DNA of 64,000 bases from Aromatoleum toluclasticum ATCC 700605 (GTDB lineage Bacteria > Pseudomonadota > Gammaproteobacteria > Burkholderiales > Rhodocyclaceae), in NCBI RefSeq assembly GCF_000378245.1, contig NZ_KB899493.1, positions 372,001-436,000 of the forward strand, given 5' to 3'. Made by a program: the position numbers and the translations under genes. How positions within the stretch are numbered: position 1 is the first letter of the stretch; every line of letters begins with the position of its first letter. Shown in pieces: positions 23,699-35,663 of the stretch. Under the pieces are notes generated by a model that had not been told where the DNA came from, searched no databases, and saw nothing but the letters and a program-made list of their open reading frames with translations.

Positions 23699-24721
23699 TC
23701 ATTCGTCCTGCAGCATGCGCTTGAGGTAATCCGGCAGGCCCGACAGCACCAGCGTGTCTGAGCTGCGGTCGTAGTGCACGGCGCCCGAGTGCAGGCTGGC
23801 GCGGTCGAATTCGAGCTTCCACTGTTCGCCGGCGGCGCGGAAGCGCACCAGCGGGCGGATCGCGCGGCGGTCGGGAACGAAGCCGCTGGCGAGCGGCGCC
23901 TCGCCGGATGAGAGGGCCGCGTCGAGGCGCTCGGGCTGCTCGGGCCACACCTTGCGCGCGATCTCGTCGAGCGCGAGCGGCGAACCGGCCTCGCCCAGCT
24001 CGTCGAGGTAGCCGTGCGCGCGTTCGAGCATCGCGTCGCGCGCGGGCGCCTCCAAGCGCTGCGTGTCGGCGAAGTCGGACAGACGCTGCACGAGCTTCTT
24101 CGTCTCCTTCAGCGCGATCACGACGTCGCCGCAGCCGAGGAAGCGCTTGAACCACGGTGCGACGTCGCCACGCCCCTTGAGGAAGCTGACGTAGCGCTCG
24201 TCGCCGCGCTGCCAGCCGCTGAGGTCGATGCGCCCCACCGCGGGCAGCGCCGAGAAGTCGAGGTGCAGGCAGTCGACGATATCCAGCGCCCCCGTGACGG
24301 CGCTGCCGACCGCCTCGCCGACCACGGCGATCCACAGGCAGTCGGTCGCACCTTCGAGGATGCGCGCGATCACGACGTAGCCGCTGACCTCGGCGCCTTC
24401 CTCGTCCGCGCACAGGCGCAGCGCGTCCATCATGCGATGCGACAGCGCGGCGAATTCGAGGCGCTTGTCGACGACGTGTTCGCGCACGAGACGCGGCAGC
24501 GGCGTGTCCGCCCCGGCCTCCCCCGCCCCGTCCTCCGCGAAGCGCCCGTAGCCCCTGCTGCTGCGGTCCGCGTAGTGGCCGCACAGGCGCTCGACCAGGC
24601 GCACCGCGGCATCGTCGACGCGGCAGGCGCCGTCGCGCAGCTCGGCGCTCGCGGGACTTTCGCCGGAGCGGTGGAGCTTGTGGACGACGAGGTGGGTGAT
24701 GGTGTGCTGGATCGGGCTCAT
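23699..24721 (-). CDS. nucleoid-associated protein, YejK/NdpA family
   Basis: A 340-residue protein matching the NdpA/YejK family: MSPIQHTITHLVVHKLHR at the start, a central DIVDCLHLDFSALPAVGRI, and FLGCGDVVIALKETKKLVQ followed by LSDFADTQ. Family members associate with the nucleoid; their biochemical role is unclear. Length is close to the E. coli protein (335). It converges with the methyltransferase gene (21-base gap). The cupin gene upstream on the same strand is separated by 67 bases. Confidence 0.85.
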   Translation of the reverse strand: MSPIQHTITHLVVHKLHRSGESPASAELRDGACRVDDAAVRLVERLCGHYADRSSRGYGRFAEDGAGEAGADTPLPRLVREHVVDKRLEFAALSHRMMDALRLCADEEGAEVSGYVVIARILEGATDCLWIAVVGEAVGSAVTGALDIVDCLHLDFSALPAVGRIDLSGWQRGDERYVSFLKGRGDVAPWFKRFLGCGDVVIALKETKKLVQRLSDFADTQRLEAPARDAMLERAHGYLDELGEAGSPLALDEIARKVWPEQPERLDAALSSGEAPLASGFVPDRRAIRPLVRFRAAGEQWKLEFDRASLHSGAVHYDRSSDTLVLSGLPDYLKRMLQDE

Positions 24722-24788
24722 GGCGGCATCTCGTGCAGGCGGGGGCGCGATTCTCGCACGCCCCGGCCCGCGCGGGACCGCCTTCGCG

Positions 24789-25340
24789 TCACTGATGCCA
24801 GGCGTTGAAGCGCGCTTCGGCCTGTTCGAACAGGGCCTTCACCTTCTCCACCTCCCACGGCTCTTCGGCGAGCGTTTCGTGGTCCCACAGGCTGCGCGGC
24901 TGCGGCGGGGCGAAGAAATCGCCGCCATAAACGTGGATCGCGCAGGTCATCTTGCCGATCGGGTTGAGCACCGAATGGATCGCGTCGCGCTCGAGCGAAG
25001 TGACGTCCCCCGCACCCAGCGAGGCCGCGCCGACCGCTTCGATGCTGCCCGCCTTCCGGCGCCAGAAGACGTTGTCCTCCCGCCCGGCGTAGATCCCGAC
25101 CACCGAGTACATGTGGTGGTCGTGCGGCATCAGGCTCATGCACGGCGCCCAGACGAAGTTGATGATCGTGAGTTCCGGCGAACGGTGCAGCGCGTTGATA
25201 CCCGCATGCTTCGGCTCGCCGAGCGCGGCCATGACCTCCGCGCCATCCGACACCGCCTCCGCCACCAGCTCGCGCAGGGCCGCGGGCCCTTCGGCCACTG
25301 CTTTGGCGCAGTCCTCGATGAATTGCTCCCTGTCGAACAT
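24789..25340 (-). CDS. cupin protein, cysteine-dioxygenase-like
   Basis: A 183-residue cupin. Motif 1 is visible as LMPHDHHMYSVVGIYAGRED with three His in the metal-binding region, and motif 2 as DAIHSVLNPIGKMTCAIHVYGGD. The arrangement resembles predicted metal-dependent enzymes of the cysteine/mercaptopropionate dioxygenase side of the cupins (COG5553-like). It probably binds Fe(II) and oxidises a thiol, though sequence alone does not fix the substrate. It is a single gene, preceded by a long gap with a possible AT-rich promoter (TATTAATAAT near 25460-25470). Confidence 0.75.
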   Translation of the reverse strand: MFDREQFIEDCAKAVAEGPAALRELVAEAVSDGAEVMAALGEPKHAGINALHRSPELTIINFVWAPCMSLMPHDHHMYSVVGIYAGREDNVFWRRKAGSIEAVGAASLGAGDVTSLERDAIHSVLNPIGKMTCAIHVYGGDFFAPPQPRSLWDHETLAEEPWEVEKVKALFEQAEARFNAWHQ

Positions 25341-25510
25341 GATCGATGCTCCAGTCTCGATCCACGTTCCCCTGGCGCAGACGACCCGCCGCCCCGCCCC
25401 GTGAATCCGTTCCGTCCCTTGCCGCAGGCTCCGCCCTCATGCGGGCAGTCCGCGATTCATTATTAATAGGACACACCGGCGGGCCGGTCCAGCGACGTAC
25501 GCGGCCCGTC

Positions 25511-25640
25511 TCACCTCGATGTCTTTTCCAGTTCGTCGAACAGCCAGTCCTGGAAGCTGCGGATCCTGGGCAACTCGGCGCGCGCTTCTCGGGCACTGAT
25601 CGCCCGCCAGCCCCACACGCCGTCCGGTTGGCTTACGATG
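25511..25640 (-). pseudogene. possible remnant of a LysR-type regulator C-terminus
   Basis: The 450-base gap 25341-25791 has no intact gene. In it, one minus-strand frame ends GWRAISAREARAELPRIRSF, then QDWLFDELEKTSR and a stop. This looks like the last helix of LysR-type regulators (..LP.I..F.dWL..E). Upstream in the frame nothing LysR-like is left, because the hybrid kinase gene begins there. It may be a gene cut off by rearrangement; the match is short. Confidence 0.35.
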
Positions 25641-25791
25641 TCTCTCTCGGATGCAGCCCGCAGCCCCGCCCCGGGGAACCGATCGGCGCTGCGCCGGATC
25701 AACAACAGGCACACCACAAGAACAGGACGACGGAGCGGGCGCGCGGGTACGGAACACCCGCAGGTTCCGCTACTGCCGCGGAGGGGCCTCG

Positions 25792-27504
<1,713 letters not shown>

Positions 27505-27518
27505 GCTTCAGGGCATCC

Positions 27519-28649
27519 TCAGGGCATGACCTCGACGTACTCGTAGATCTCGCAGTCCGAGATCTCGCGCCGCACCGGCAGCGCGGCCCGCGCGTACCAC
27601 GCATGCGGATCGCGCCGGTCGATCTCGGCGCCCATGAACTTCACGAGCTCGCAGATCGGCTCGACGACCTGCTCGCGGTAGGGCGCATCGTCGAGCACAT
27701 AGCCCACGTACAGGTTCTTCATGCAGTTGCGGCGGCAAAAGGACAGCGCCTCGCAGCCCTCGCAGGGCATCTCCGGCGCCGGCTGCAGCGGGCTCGGCCT
27801 GAGCCAGTTCGCGTTCAGGTCGCCGCTCTGCAGCTCGGGCAGATGCGTGAGATCCGGGCAGGGGAAGATGCGCCCGTCCGGCAGGATGTTGAGGATGTGC
27901 GTCGACGAGCGGCACTGCGTATGCCCGCTGCACGCTTCGCGCGCACGCGAGGGCAGCACCATGTTGCGCACCGTGCCCATCAGCGGGATGAAGGGATAGA
28001 GCCCGTCGGTCGTGAAGAACCTGTCGATCAGCTGCACCAGCGCCGCCTTCTTGCGCCGCATGTTCTCCGCATCGTAGAAACCCTCGGCCTGCGCGAACTG
28101 CCAATACACGTAGTCGAAGGTCGGCAGCAGGCTGTCGAGTTCCTCGAAGCTGATGTCCTCGTGCCCCCAGGTCACGCGCGCGGTGAGCTTGCCGCCGAGC
28201 TTGGGGCGGATCTTCGCGATGTTCGAGGTCACCTTGCGATACACGCCGCGGCCGCGGTAGTGGTCGGTCGTATTCTCGGCGCCATCCACCGACACCAGCA
28301 CGTTCGACAGCTTCGCCAGCACCGCGTCGGGTAGGCGGTGCAGCAGCGTGCCGTTGGTCTGCAGCTGGAAGCGCCAGGTCGGGTGACGCTCCATCAGGCC
28401 GACGATGAAGGGGATGTTGAGCGTCGGCTCGCCGCCGTAGAAGGTGACGTAGATCTCCTTGTCGGCGAGGTGCGTCGCGACGAAGGCATCCAGCGTATCG
28501 AGCGAATACTGCGCCTTGCCCTGCGAGCCGACGACGTCGCCGACCGCGATCGAGCAGTATGAGCACTTCAGGTTGCACGTCAGCGTCGTGAAGATGTTCA
28601 GCTCGACGCGGTTGCCGACGATGGGCGAACGCAGTTCCGGCGCATTCAT
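27519..28649 (-). CDS. radical SAM/SPASM-domain enzyme
   Basis: A 376-residue radical SAM protein. The [4Fe-4S] motif CNLKCSYC (CX3CX2C) is at ~25-32, followed by VTFYGGEPTLN. The C-terminal region has a SPASM-like set: CRSSTHILNILPDGRIFPCP, then CEGCEALSFCRRNC, giving extra Fe-S cluster ligands. Such enzymes usually modify peptides or mature proteins. No precursor peptide gene, transporter or quinohemoprotein subunit is next to it. The start at 28649 is preferred over 28682. A near-perfect -10 box and a palindrome lie just upstream, so it is an individually regulated gene. Confidence 0.85.
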   Translation of the reverse strand: MNAPELRSPIVGNRVELNIFTTLTCNLKCSYCSIAVGDVVGSQGKAQYSLDTLDAFVATHLADKEIYVTFYGGEPTLNIPFIVGLMERHPTWRFQLQTNGTLLHRLPDAVLAKLSNVLVSVDGAENTTDHYRGRGVYRKVTSNIAKIRPKLGGKLTARVTWGHEDISFEELDSLLPTFDYVYWQFAQAEGFYDAENMRRKKAALVQLIDRFFTTDGLYPFIPLMGTVRNMVLPSRAREACSGHTQCRSSTHILNILPDGRIFPCPDLTHLPELQSGDLNANWLRPSPLQPAPEMPCEGCEALSFCRRNCMKNLYVGYVLDDAPYREQVVEPICELVKFMGAEIDRRDPHAWYARAALPVRREISDCEIYEYVEVMP

Positions 28650-28671
28650 GTGCGATCCCGATGAAAGATTT

Positions 28672-28699
28672 CCCCCCAACATTGGGGGCGGAGATTATA
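28672..28699 (-). promoter_or_regulatory. -10 box and palindromic operator of the radical SAM gene
   Basis: On the minus strand TATAAT (28699-28694) is followed by the palindrome CCCCCAATGTTGGGGG (28688-28673), which covers the expected transcription start, 24 bases before the ATG. A repressor bound there would block initiation. The -35 region is weak. Confidence 0.5.
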
Positions 28700-28711
28700 G
28701 CGGCGCCCGGC

Positions 28712-29614
28712 TCAGGTCAGGCGCTCGGCTAGGTGCCGGCGCACCGAGATCGCGCTGCCGAACCAGCCGAGGAAGGCCGCGAAGCCGAGGATCGCCGCGC
28801 TCTCCAGCGGCCCCGGCCCGGTCAGCGCAAATACCGCACCGTAGGTCTCAGCGAGGCTCGCGACCGGACGGCCCAGCGCCTGCACGGTCGCCCACACGGT
28901 CGCGAGCGCCACGCAGCCGCCGAGCAGGCCCTGCAGGCTGCCGAACCAGTAGAACGGACGGCGGATGAAGGGATCGGTCGCCCCCAGCAGGCGGCTCACG
29001 TCGATCTCGTGCCTTTGCGTGAGGATCTGCAGCCGGATCGTGTTGAAGGTGACGATCACCAGCGCAAAGCCCAGCAGCCCCGCGAGCAGCAGCACCGCCG
29101 AACGGCCCAGCCCCAGCAGCGCGTGCAGGCGCTTCACCCACGCGGAATCGAGCTGCACGTGCGCGACCCCCGGCCAGGCGGCGAAACGCGCGTACAGGCC
29201 GTCGTAGACCGCGGGATCCTCGCCGCGCGGCGTGACGATGAAGGCATCCGGCAGCGGATTGGCGGTGAGTCCGCCGAGCACGTCGCCCAGCCCGCTCTTC
29301 TCGAGCTGGCGCAAGGCCTCGTCCTTCGTCACATGGCGGTAGCCCGCAAGCTGCGCATCGCCACGCAGTCGCTTTTCGGCCGCGGCGATGTCCTCGGCGG
29401 ACGCGTCCTGCGCCATGAAGACGCTGATCTCGGGGGCCCCCGACACGCCGCGCGCCAGCGAGGCGACATTGTCGATCAGCAAATAGCCCGCGGCCGGCAG
29501 CGACAGCGCGATGCCCACGACCAGCGCCGACAGCAAGGTGCCCAGCGGCTGCGAGGCGAGGCGCTGCAGCGCCTGCATAAAGGCCCGGCCGTGCAGGTAG
29601 AACCAGTTCATCAT
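28712..29614 (-). CDS. ftsX: cell division protein FtsX
   Basis: A 300-residue permease-like protein: a cytoplasmic tail, TM1 at ~28-48 (LLSALVVGIALSLPAAGYLL), a periplasmic domain (~50-170), and three C-terminal TM helices. The pattern is the FtsX type, which with FtsE signals to amidases that split septal peptidoglycan during division. The ATG overlaps the ftsE stop by 4 bases. Gene order ftsY-ftsE-ftsX is the standard one. It ends 62 bases before the radical SAM start and may read into it. Confidence 0.92.
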   Translation of the reverse strand: MMNWFYLHGRAFMQALQRLASQPLGTLLSALVVGIALSLPAAGYLLIDNVASLARGVSGAPEISVFMAQDASAEDIAAAEKRLRGDAQLAGYRHVTKDEALRQLEKSGLGDVLGGLTANPLPDAFIVTPRGEDPAVYDGLYARFAAWPGVAHVQLDSAWVKRLHALLGLGRSAVLLLAGLLGFALVIVTFNTIRLQILTQRHEIDVSRLLGATDPFIRRPFYWFGSLQGLLGGCVALATVWATVQALGRPVASLAETYGAVFALTGPGPLESAAILGFAAFLGWFGSAISVRRHLAERLT

Positions 29615-30273
29615 GCCCCCGCCCCCTGCAGCAACCCCTTGCTCAGCACCAGGCGGCGCGGGCTGTGCTGCGCGAACAGGCGCTCGTCGTGCGTCGACAC
29701 CAGCACCGTGACCCCCGCAGCGTTGAAGGACTTGAACAGGCTCGCGATCTCGTCCGCGTAGGCGGTGTCGAGGTGGGCCGTCGGTTCGTCGGCGATCAGG
29801 ATGGACGGGCGATTCACGATCGCCCGCGCAATCGCGACGCGCTGCTGCTCGCCGCCCGACAGCCCCGCCGGCAGCTCGCGGCCGCGCCCGGCCAGCCCGA
29901 CGCGCTCGAGCGCCGCCGCCACGCGCTTCACCGCATCGCGCGGCGGATGCCCGGTGATCACCAGCGGCAGCATCACGTTGTCGTGCACGCTGCGGTCGTA
30001 CAGCAGGCGGTGCTCCTGCAGCACCAGGCCCAGGTTGCGGCGCAGGTAGGGAATCGCGCGCGGGCGCAACGCAGAGACGTCCTGCCCGTTGATGCTTACG
30101 CTGCCCGAACTCGGCCGCTCGATCGCGGCGATCAGCTTCAGCAGCGTGCTCTTGCCCGCCCCCGAGTGGCCCGACAGCACCGCCAGCTCGCCGTGGCGGA
30201 TCTCGAAGCTGACCCCGGCCAGCGCCGTATAGCCGCCGGGATACTGCTTCACGACTTCATTGAAGACGATCAT
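29611..30273 (-). CDS. ftsE: cell division ATP-binding protein FtsE
   Basis: A 220-residue ABC ATPase. MIVFNEVVKQYPGGYTALAG opens the domain. Walker A is GHSGAGKST, signature LSGGEQQR, Walker B ILIADEPTAHLD, H-loop STHDE. The Q-loop region LVLQEHRLLYDRSV is typical of FtsE. It forms the FtsEX complex at the septum and powers cell-wall hydrolase activation. The start overlaps the ftsY stop and the end overlaps the ftsX start (4 bases each). The same frame stays open far upstream through ftsY, but that is a shadow, not a fusion. Confidence 0.95.
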   Translation of the reverse strand: MIVFNEVVKQYPGGYTALAGVSFEIRHGELAVLSGHSGAGKSTLLKLIAAIERPSSGSVSINGQDVSALRPRAIPYLRRNLGLVLQEHRLLYDRSVHDNVMLPLVITGHPPRDAVKRVAAALERVGLAGRGRELPAGLSGGEQQRVAIARAIVNRPSILIADEPTAHLDTAYADEIASLFKSFNAAGVTVLVSTHDERLFAQHSPRRLVLSKGLLQGAGA

Positions 30274-31349
30274 GCCGCGCCGCCGGCTCCTGCGACGGGT
30301 TCGAACAGCGCATCGACGAACTCGCGCGCCTTGAACGGCTGCAGGTCGTCGATGCCCTCGCCGACGCCGATGAAGCGCAGCGGACGCGGATACTGGCGCG
30401 CGATCGCCGCGACAACGCCGCCCTTCGCAGTGCCGTCGAGCTTCGTGACGACCAGCCCGGTGACGCCGATCGACGCATCGAAAGCCTTCACCTGCGCCAG
30501 CGCGTTCTGGCCGATGTTCGCATCCAGCACCAGCAGCACCTCGTGCGGGCCCGAAGGCTCGGCCTTCGCGATCACGCGGCGTACCTTGGCGATCTCCTCC
30601 ATCAGGTGGAGCTGCGTCGGCAGCCGCCCCGCGGTGTCCGCCAGCACGACGTCGATGCCGCGCGCCTTGGCAGCGTTGATCGCGTCGAAGATCACCGCCG
30701 CCGCGTCGCCGCCTTCCTGCGCGATCACCGTCACGTTGTTGCGCTCGCCCCAGGTCGTCAGCTGCTCGCGCGCCGCCGCACGGAAGGTGTCGCCGGCCGC
30801 GAGCAGCACGCTCTTGCCCTGCAACTGGAAGTATTTCGCCAGCTTGCCGATCGAAGTCGTCTTCCCGGAGCCATTCACGCCCGCGATCATGATGATGTAG
30901 GGCGAATGCCCGGAAACCTCCAGCGGCTGCTCGAGCGGGGCAAGGATCGCGAGGAGTTCCTCGGCCAGCGCCCCCTGCAACTGGTCCGCGGTCTCGAGCT
31001 TGTCGCGCTTCCAGCGCTTGCGCAGCGCGTCCAGCAGGTGCTGGGTCGCATCCACGCCGCAGTCGGCCATCAACAGCGTCGCTTCGAGCTCTTCGAGCAG
31101 ATCCTCGTCGATCTTGCGCCGACCGAACAGGCTCGCGAGCCCGCCGCCGATCTGCAGCCGCGTGCGGGACAGGCCCGCCTTGAGGCGGTCCGTCCACGAA
31201 CGCTTAACCGCCGGCTCCGCCGCGGGCGCCGGAATCGACGCCGCCATCGACGCCGATGAGGGGGCCTCGACTGCGGCCGGGGGCGCGGGCTCGGCCTGCG
31301 GCTGCGCCGCCGGTTCGGGCTTCGGGGACTTCTTCAGGAAACCAAACAT
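30270..31349 (-). CDS. ftsY: signal recognition particle receptor FtsY
   Basis: A 359-residue SRP receptor. A short acidic/alanine-proline N-terminal A-region (MFGFLKKSPKPEPAAQPQAE) is followed by the N domain and the GTPase G domain. The latter has GVNGSGKTTSIGKLA, DTAGRLPTQLHLMEE, and TKLDGTAKGG. It docks ribosome-SRP complexes to the membrane for co-translational insertion. The start at 31349 fits the family; the reading frame is open further upstream but enters the M16 promoter region. It is the first gene of ftsYEX and is divergent from the M16 peptidase pair. Confidence 0.95.
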   Translation of the reverse strand: MFGFLKKSPKPEPAAQPQAEPAPPAAVEAPSSASMAASIPAPAAEPAVKRSWTDRLKAGLSRTRLQIGGGLASLFGRRKIDEDLLEELEATLLMADCGVDATQHLLDALRKRWKRDKLETADQLQGALAEELLAILAPLEQPLEVSGHSPYIIMIAGVNGSGKTTSIGKLAKYFQLQGKSVLLAAGDTFRAAAREQLTTWGERNNVTVIAQEGGDAAAVIFDAINAAKARGIDVVLADTAGRLPTQLHLMEEIAKVRRVIAKAEPSGPHEVLLVLDANIGQNALAQVKAFDASIGVTGLVVTKLDGTAKGGVVAAIARQYPRPLRFIGVGEGIDDLQPFKAREFVDALFEPVAGAGGAA

Positions 31350-31490
31350 GCTCACTTGGGTCTCTTGTGAGGTTTTAACGACGGCGGACGCCAGGCCGCC
31401 AATAACGCTAAGATGCGGCTTCGCGCCGAATCGGATGCCCGGATCGCGGGTCACGTGAACCGCAAATTCTACCAGATGCAGGACATGTCC

Positions 31491-32867
31491 ATGTTTCGCC
31501 AGACCTTTCCACGCGCAGCATTTGTGGCCGCCGCACTCACGGTGGCGGCCGGCCCGCTGCAAGCCAATCCTTACGAGACCACGCTTGCAAACGGCATGAA
31601 AATCATCGTCAAAGAGGACCGCCGCGCCCCGTCCGTCGTCCATATGGTGTGGTACGGCGTGGGGTCGATGGACGAACCCGCCGGCGTCTCCGGCATCGCC
31701 CACCTGCTCGAACACATGATGTTCAAGGGCACCGACAAGGTCGGCCCGGGCGAATTCAACAAGCGCGTCGCCGCGATCGGCGGCCGCGACAACGCCTTCA
31801 CCTCGCACGACTACACGGCCTACTTCCAGCAGATCCCGTCCTCGCGCCTATCGGACGTGATGCAGCTCGAAGCCGACCGCATGAGCAACCTGAAGATCAA
31901 CGACGCCAACTTCAAGCCCGAGCTCGAGGTCGTCAAGGAAGAGCGCCGCCTGCGCACCGACGACCAGCCCCGCTCGCTCGTCGGCGAGCAGCTGATGGCG
32001 ACCGCCTTCCAGGCCAATCCCTACGGCCGCCCGATCATCGGCTGGATGACCGACCTCGACACGATGACCGCGGAAGATGCGCGCAAGTGGCACAGGACCT
32101 GGTACACGCCGGGCAACGCGCGCCTGGTCGTCGTCGGCGACGTCGACCACAAGGCCGTGTTCGACATGGCGCGCAAGTACTACGGCCCCATCAAGCCGCA
32201 CGCGCTGCCGCCGCGGCGCATCACCGCCGAACCCGAGCAGCTCGGTCCGCGCGAGACTGTCGTAAAAGCGCCGGCGGAGCTGCCCTACATCGCGCTCGCG
32301 TGGCGCGCGCCGACCCTGCGCGACCCCGAGAACGACCGCGACGTGCACGCCCTGAAGGTGCTCGCGGCGATCCTCGACGGCTACGACGGCGCCCGCCTGC
32401 CGCGCCGCCTCGTGCGCGAAAGCCAGGTCGCCGTATCCGCCGGCGCGGGCTACGACGGCTCCGGGCGCGGCCCGCAGCTCTTCACCCTCGACGGCTCGCC
32501 GGCCGCCGGCAAGACCGTCGCCGACGTCGAGGCCGCGCTGCGCGCCGAGATCGAGCGCATCCAGAAGGAAGGCGTCGCCGAGGACGAACTGCGCCGGGTC
32601 AAGACGCAGACGGTCGCCGGCCAGGTCTACAAGCGCGACTCGCTGATGGGGCAAGCGATGGAGATCGGCTTCCTCGAAGCCACCGGCCTGTCCTGGCGCG
32701 ACGACGACAAGCTCCTCGAAGGCATCCGCAAGGTCACCGCCGAGGACGTCCAGGCCGTCGCCCGCAAGTACTTCACCGACAACACCCTCACCCGCGCCCG
32801 CCTCGATCCGCTGCCGCTGCCCGCCGACGCGAAGCCGCACGCAGGCGTTCCGGGAGCGAGACACTGA
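31491..32867 (+). CDS. M16 zinc peptidase, active subunit
   Basis: A 458-residue insulinase-family protein with a signal peptide (MFRQTFPRAAFVAAALTVAA, cleavage near GPLQA). The inverted zinc motif HLLEH is in IAHLLEHMMFKGT, with a downstream Glu in ELEVVKEERR. So this subunit should be catalytic in the periplasm. The start at 31491 has AGGA 8 bases upstream; ATGs at 31476 and 31485 are alternatives. The next gene encodes a second M16 protein lacking the motif, 1 base away. Together they make the alpha/beta pair found upstream of rsmD in many proteobacteria. Confidence 0.9.
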   Translation: MFRQTFPRAAFVAAALTVAAGPLQANPYETTLANGMKIIVKEDRRAPSVVHMVWYGVGSMDEPAGVSGIAHLLEHMMFKGTDKVGPGEFNKRVAAIGGRDNAFTSHDYTAYFQQIPSSRLSDVMQLEADRMSNLKINDANFKPELEVVKEERRLRTDDQPRSLVGEQLMATAFQANPYGRPIIGWMTDLDTMTAEDARKWHRTWYTPGNARLVVVGDVDHKAVFDMARKYYGPIKPHALPPRRITAEPEQLGPRETVVKAPAELPYIALAWRAPTLRDPENDRDVHALKVLAAILDGYDGARLPRRLVRESQVAVSAGAGYDGSGRGPQLFTLDGSPAAGKTVADVEAALRAEIERIQKEGVAEDELRRVKTQTVAGQVYKRDSLMGQAMEIGFLEATGLSWRDDDKLLEGIRKVTAEDVQAVARKYFTDNTLTRARLDPLPLPADAKPHAGVPGARH

Positions 32868-32868
32868 C

Positions 32869-34280
32869 ATGCAGACGAAGCCCATGACCGCGTTGCGCCT
32901 CCTCCGCCCGAACTTCCGCAGCTTCCGCACCCTGCTCACCTTTGCCGGCCTCGCCGCCCTGCTCGGCCCGCTCGCGAGCCCGCACGCCGCCGCCGGCCCG
33001 GACATCAAGCACTGGAACGCCACGACCGGCGCGCGCGTGTATTTCGTCGAAAGCCGCGCGCTGCCGCTCATCGACATCCAGATCTCCTTCCCCGCCGGCA
33101 GCGCCTACGAACCCGAAGGCGGCACCGGCATCGCCGGCCTCACGCGCGGCCTGCTCGACGCCGGCACCGAAGGCCTGAACGAACAGGAGATCGCCGAACG
33201 CATTGCGGACACCGGCGCGCGCATCGGCGGCGGCGCCGACACCGACATGGCAACACTGTCGGTGCGCACGCTGTCGAGCGCCACCGAACGCGACGCCGCG
33301 ATCGCGCTCGCCGCCCGCCTGCTCGCGAAGCCGACCTTCCCCGCGGACATCCTCGAACGCGAGCGCGCCCGCGCGATCGCCGGGCTGAAGGAAGCGCTCA
33401 CCCAGCCCGACACCCTCGCGTCGCGCCGCTTCATGGCGATGATCTACGGCAGCCACCCCTACGGGCGCTCGGCCACCGTCGAGTCGCTGCAGGGCATCAC
33501 GCGCGAGCAGCTGCAAGCCTTCCACCGCACGCACTACACCGCCCGCAGCGCCGCGGTGACCATCGTCGGCGACGTCAGCCGCGATGACGCCGACGCTATC
33601 GCGCGCCAGCTCACCGAAGGACTGCCCGCCGGCGCCGCGCCCGCGCCGATCGCCGCGCCGCAACTGCCCGCGCGCAGCACCGAGAACATCGCCCACCCGT
33701 CGGCGCAGGCCCACATCCTGATGGGCATGCCCGGCATGAGCCGCGACGACCCGGACTACTTCCCCCTGCTCGTCGGCAACTACGTGCTCGGCGGCGGCGG
33801 CTTCGTGTCGCGCCTGACCAAGGAGGTGCGCGAGAAGCGCGGCTTCGCCTACAGCGTGTCGAGCTACTTCATGCCGCTGCGCGTCGCCGGCCCCTTCGAG
33901 ATCGGCCTGCAGACCCGCGGCAGCCAGGCCGAGGAAGCGCTCAAGGTCACCAATGGCGTGCTCCAGGACTTCGTCGCCAAGGGCCCGACGCCCGGCGAAC
34001 TCAAGGCCGCGCGCGACAACCTCGTGAACGGCTTCGGGCTGCGCCTCGACTCCAACCGCAAGATCCTCGACTACGTCGGCATGATCGCGTTCTACCAGCT
34101 GCCGCTCGACTGGCTTGAGACCTACCCGAAGAAGGTCGCGGCGGTCACGGTCGAATCGGTGCGCGACGCCTTCGCCCGGCGCGTGAAAACGGAGAACCTC
34201 GTCACGGTGGTCGCCGGCGGCGACGGCGACAACGGCGCGGGCAGCGCAGCGCCGGCGGCAAAGAAGGCAGGCCACGGCAA

Positions 34281-34284
<4 letters not shown>
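32869..34284 (+). CDS. M16 peptidase-like protein, non-catalytic subunit
   Basis: A 471-residue M16 protein with an N-terminal hydrophobic segment (LLTFAGLAALLGPLAS). At the place of HxxEH it reads GLTRGLLDAGT, so the zinc site is lost. The second half keeps the R/Y substrate-binding element (REKRGFAYSVSSYF). Such proteins pair with an active M16 subunit and help bind the peptide. It follows that gene after one base and ends with a 4-base overlap into rsmD. The C-terminal 25 residues are low-complexity (GDGDNGAGSAAPAAKKAGHG). Confidence 0.88.
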
Positions 34285-35305
<1,021 letters not shown>

Positions 35306-35319
35306 ATACGAGGAATTGA

Positions 35320-35577
<258 letters not shown>

Positions 35578-35611
35578 GCACCCCCGGCCGGCGCCGGAGG
35601 ATTCAAAAGAA

Positions 35612-35636
35612 AGCGGACCGCAACGGTCCGCTTTTT
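35612..35636 (+). terminator. intrinsic terminator after the ferredoxin gene
   Basis: Stem AGCGGACCG / CGGTCCGCT with a 3-base loop and five T; A-rich on the other side, so it may also stop the convergent dynamin-like gene transcript. Confidence 0.9.
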
Positions 35637-35663
35637 CGTTCACGCGCACCCACCCCGGGAACC

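Noticed and set aside
29611-31197. One open frame spanning part of ftsY and all of ftsE, suggesting a fusion
   Set aside because: The part above 30273 is an out-of-frame reading of ftsY; ftsE has its own ATG with a 4-base overlap, and ftsY is intact in its frame.
31350-31808. N-terminal extension of FtsY by 153 residues
   Set aside because: It runs antisense through the M16 gene start and its signal peptide; the family N-terminus MFGFLKK fits 31349.
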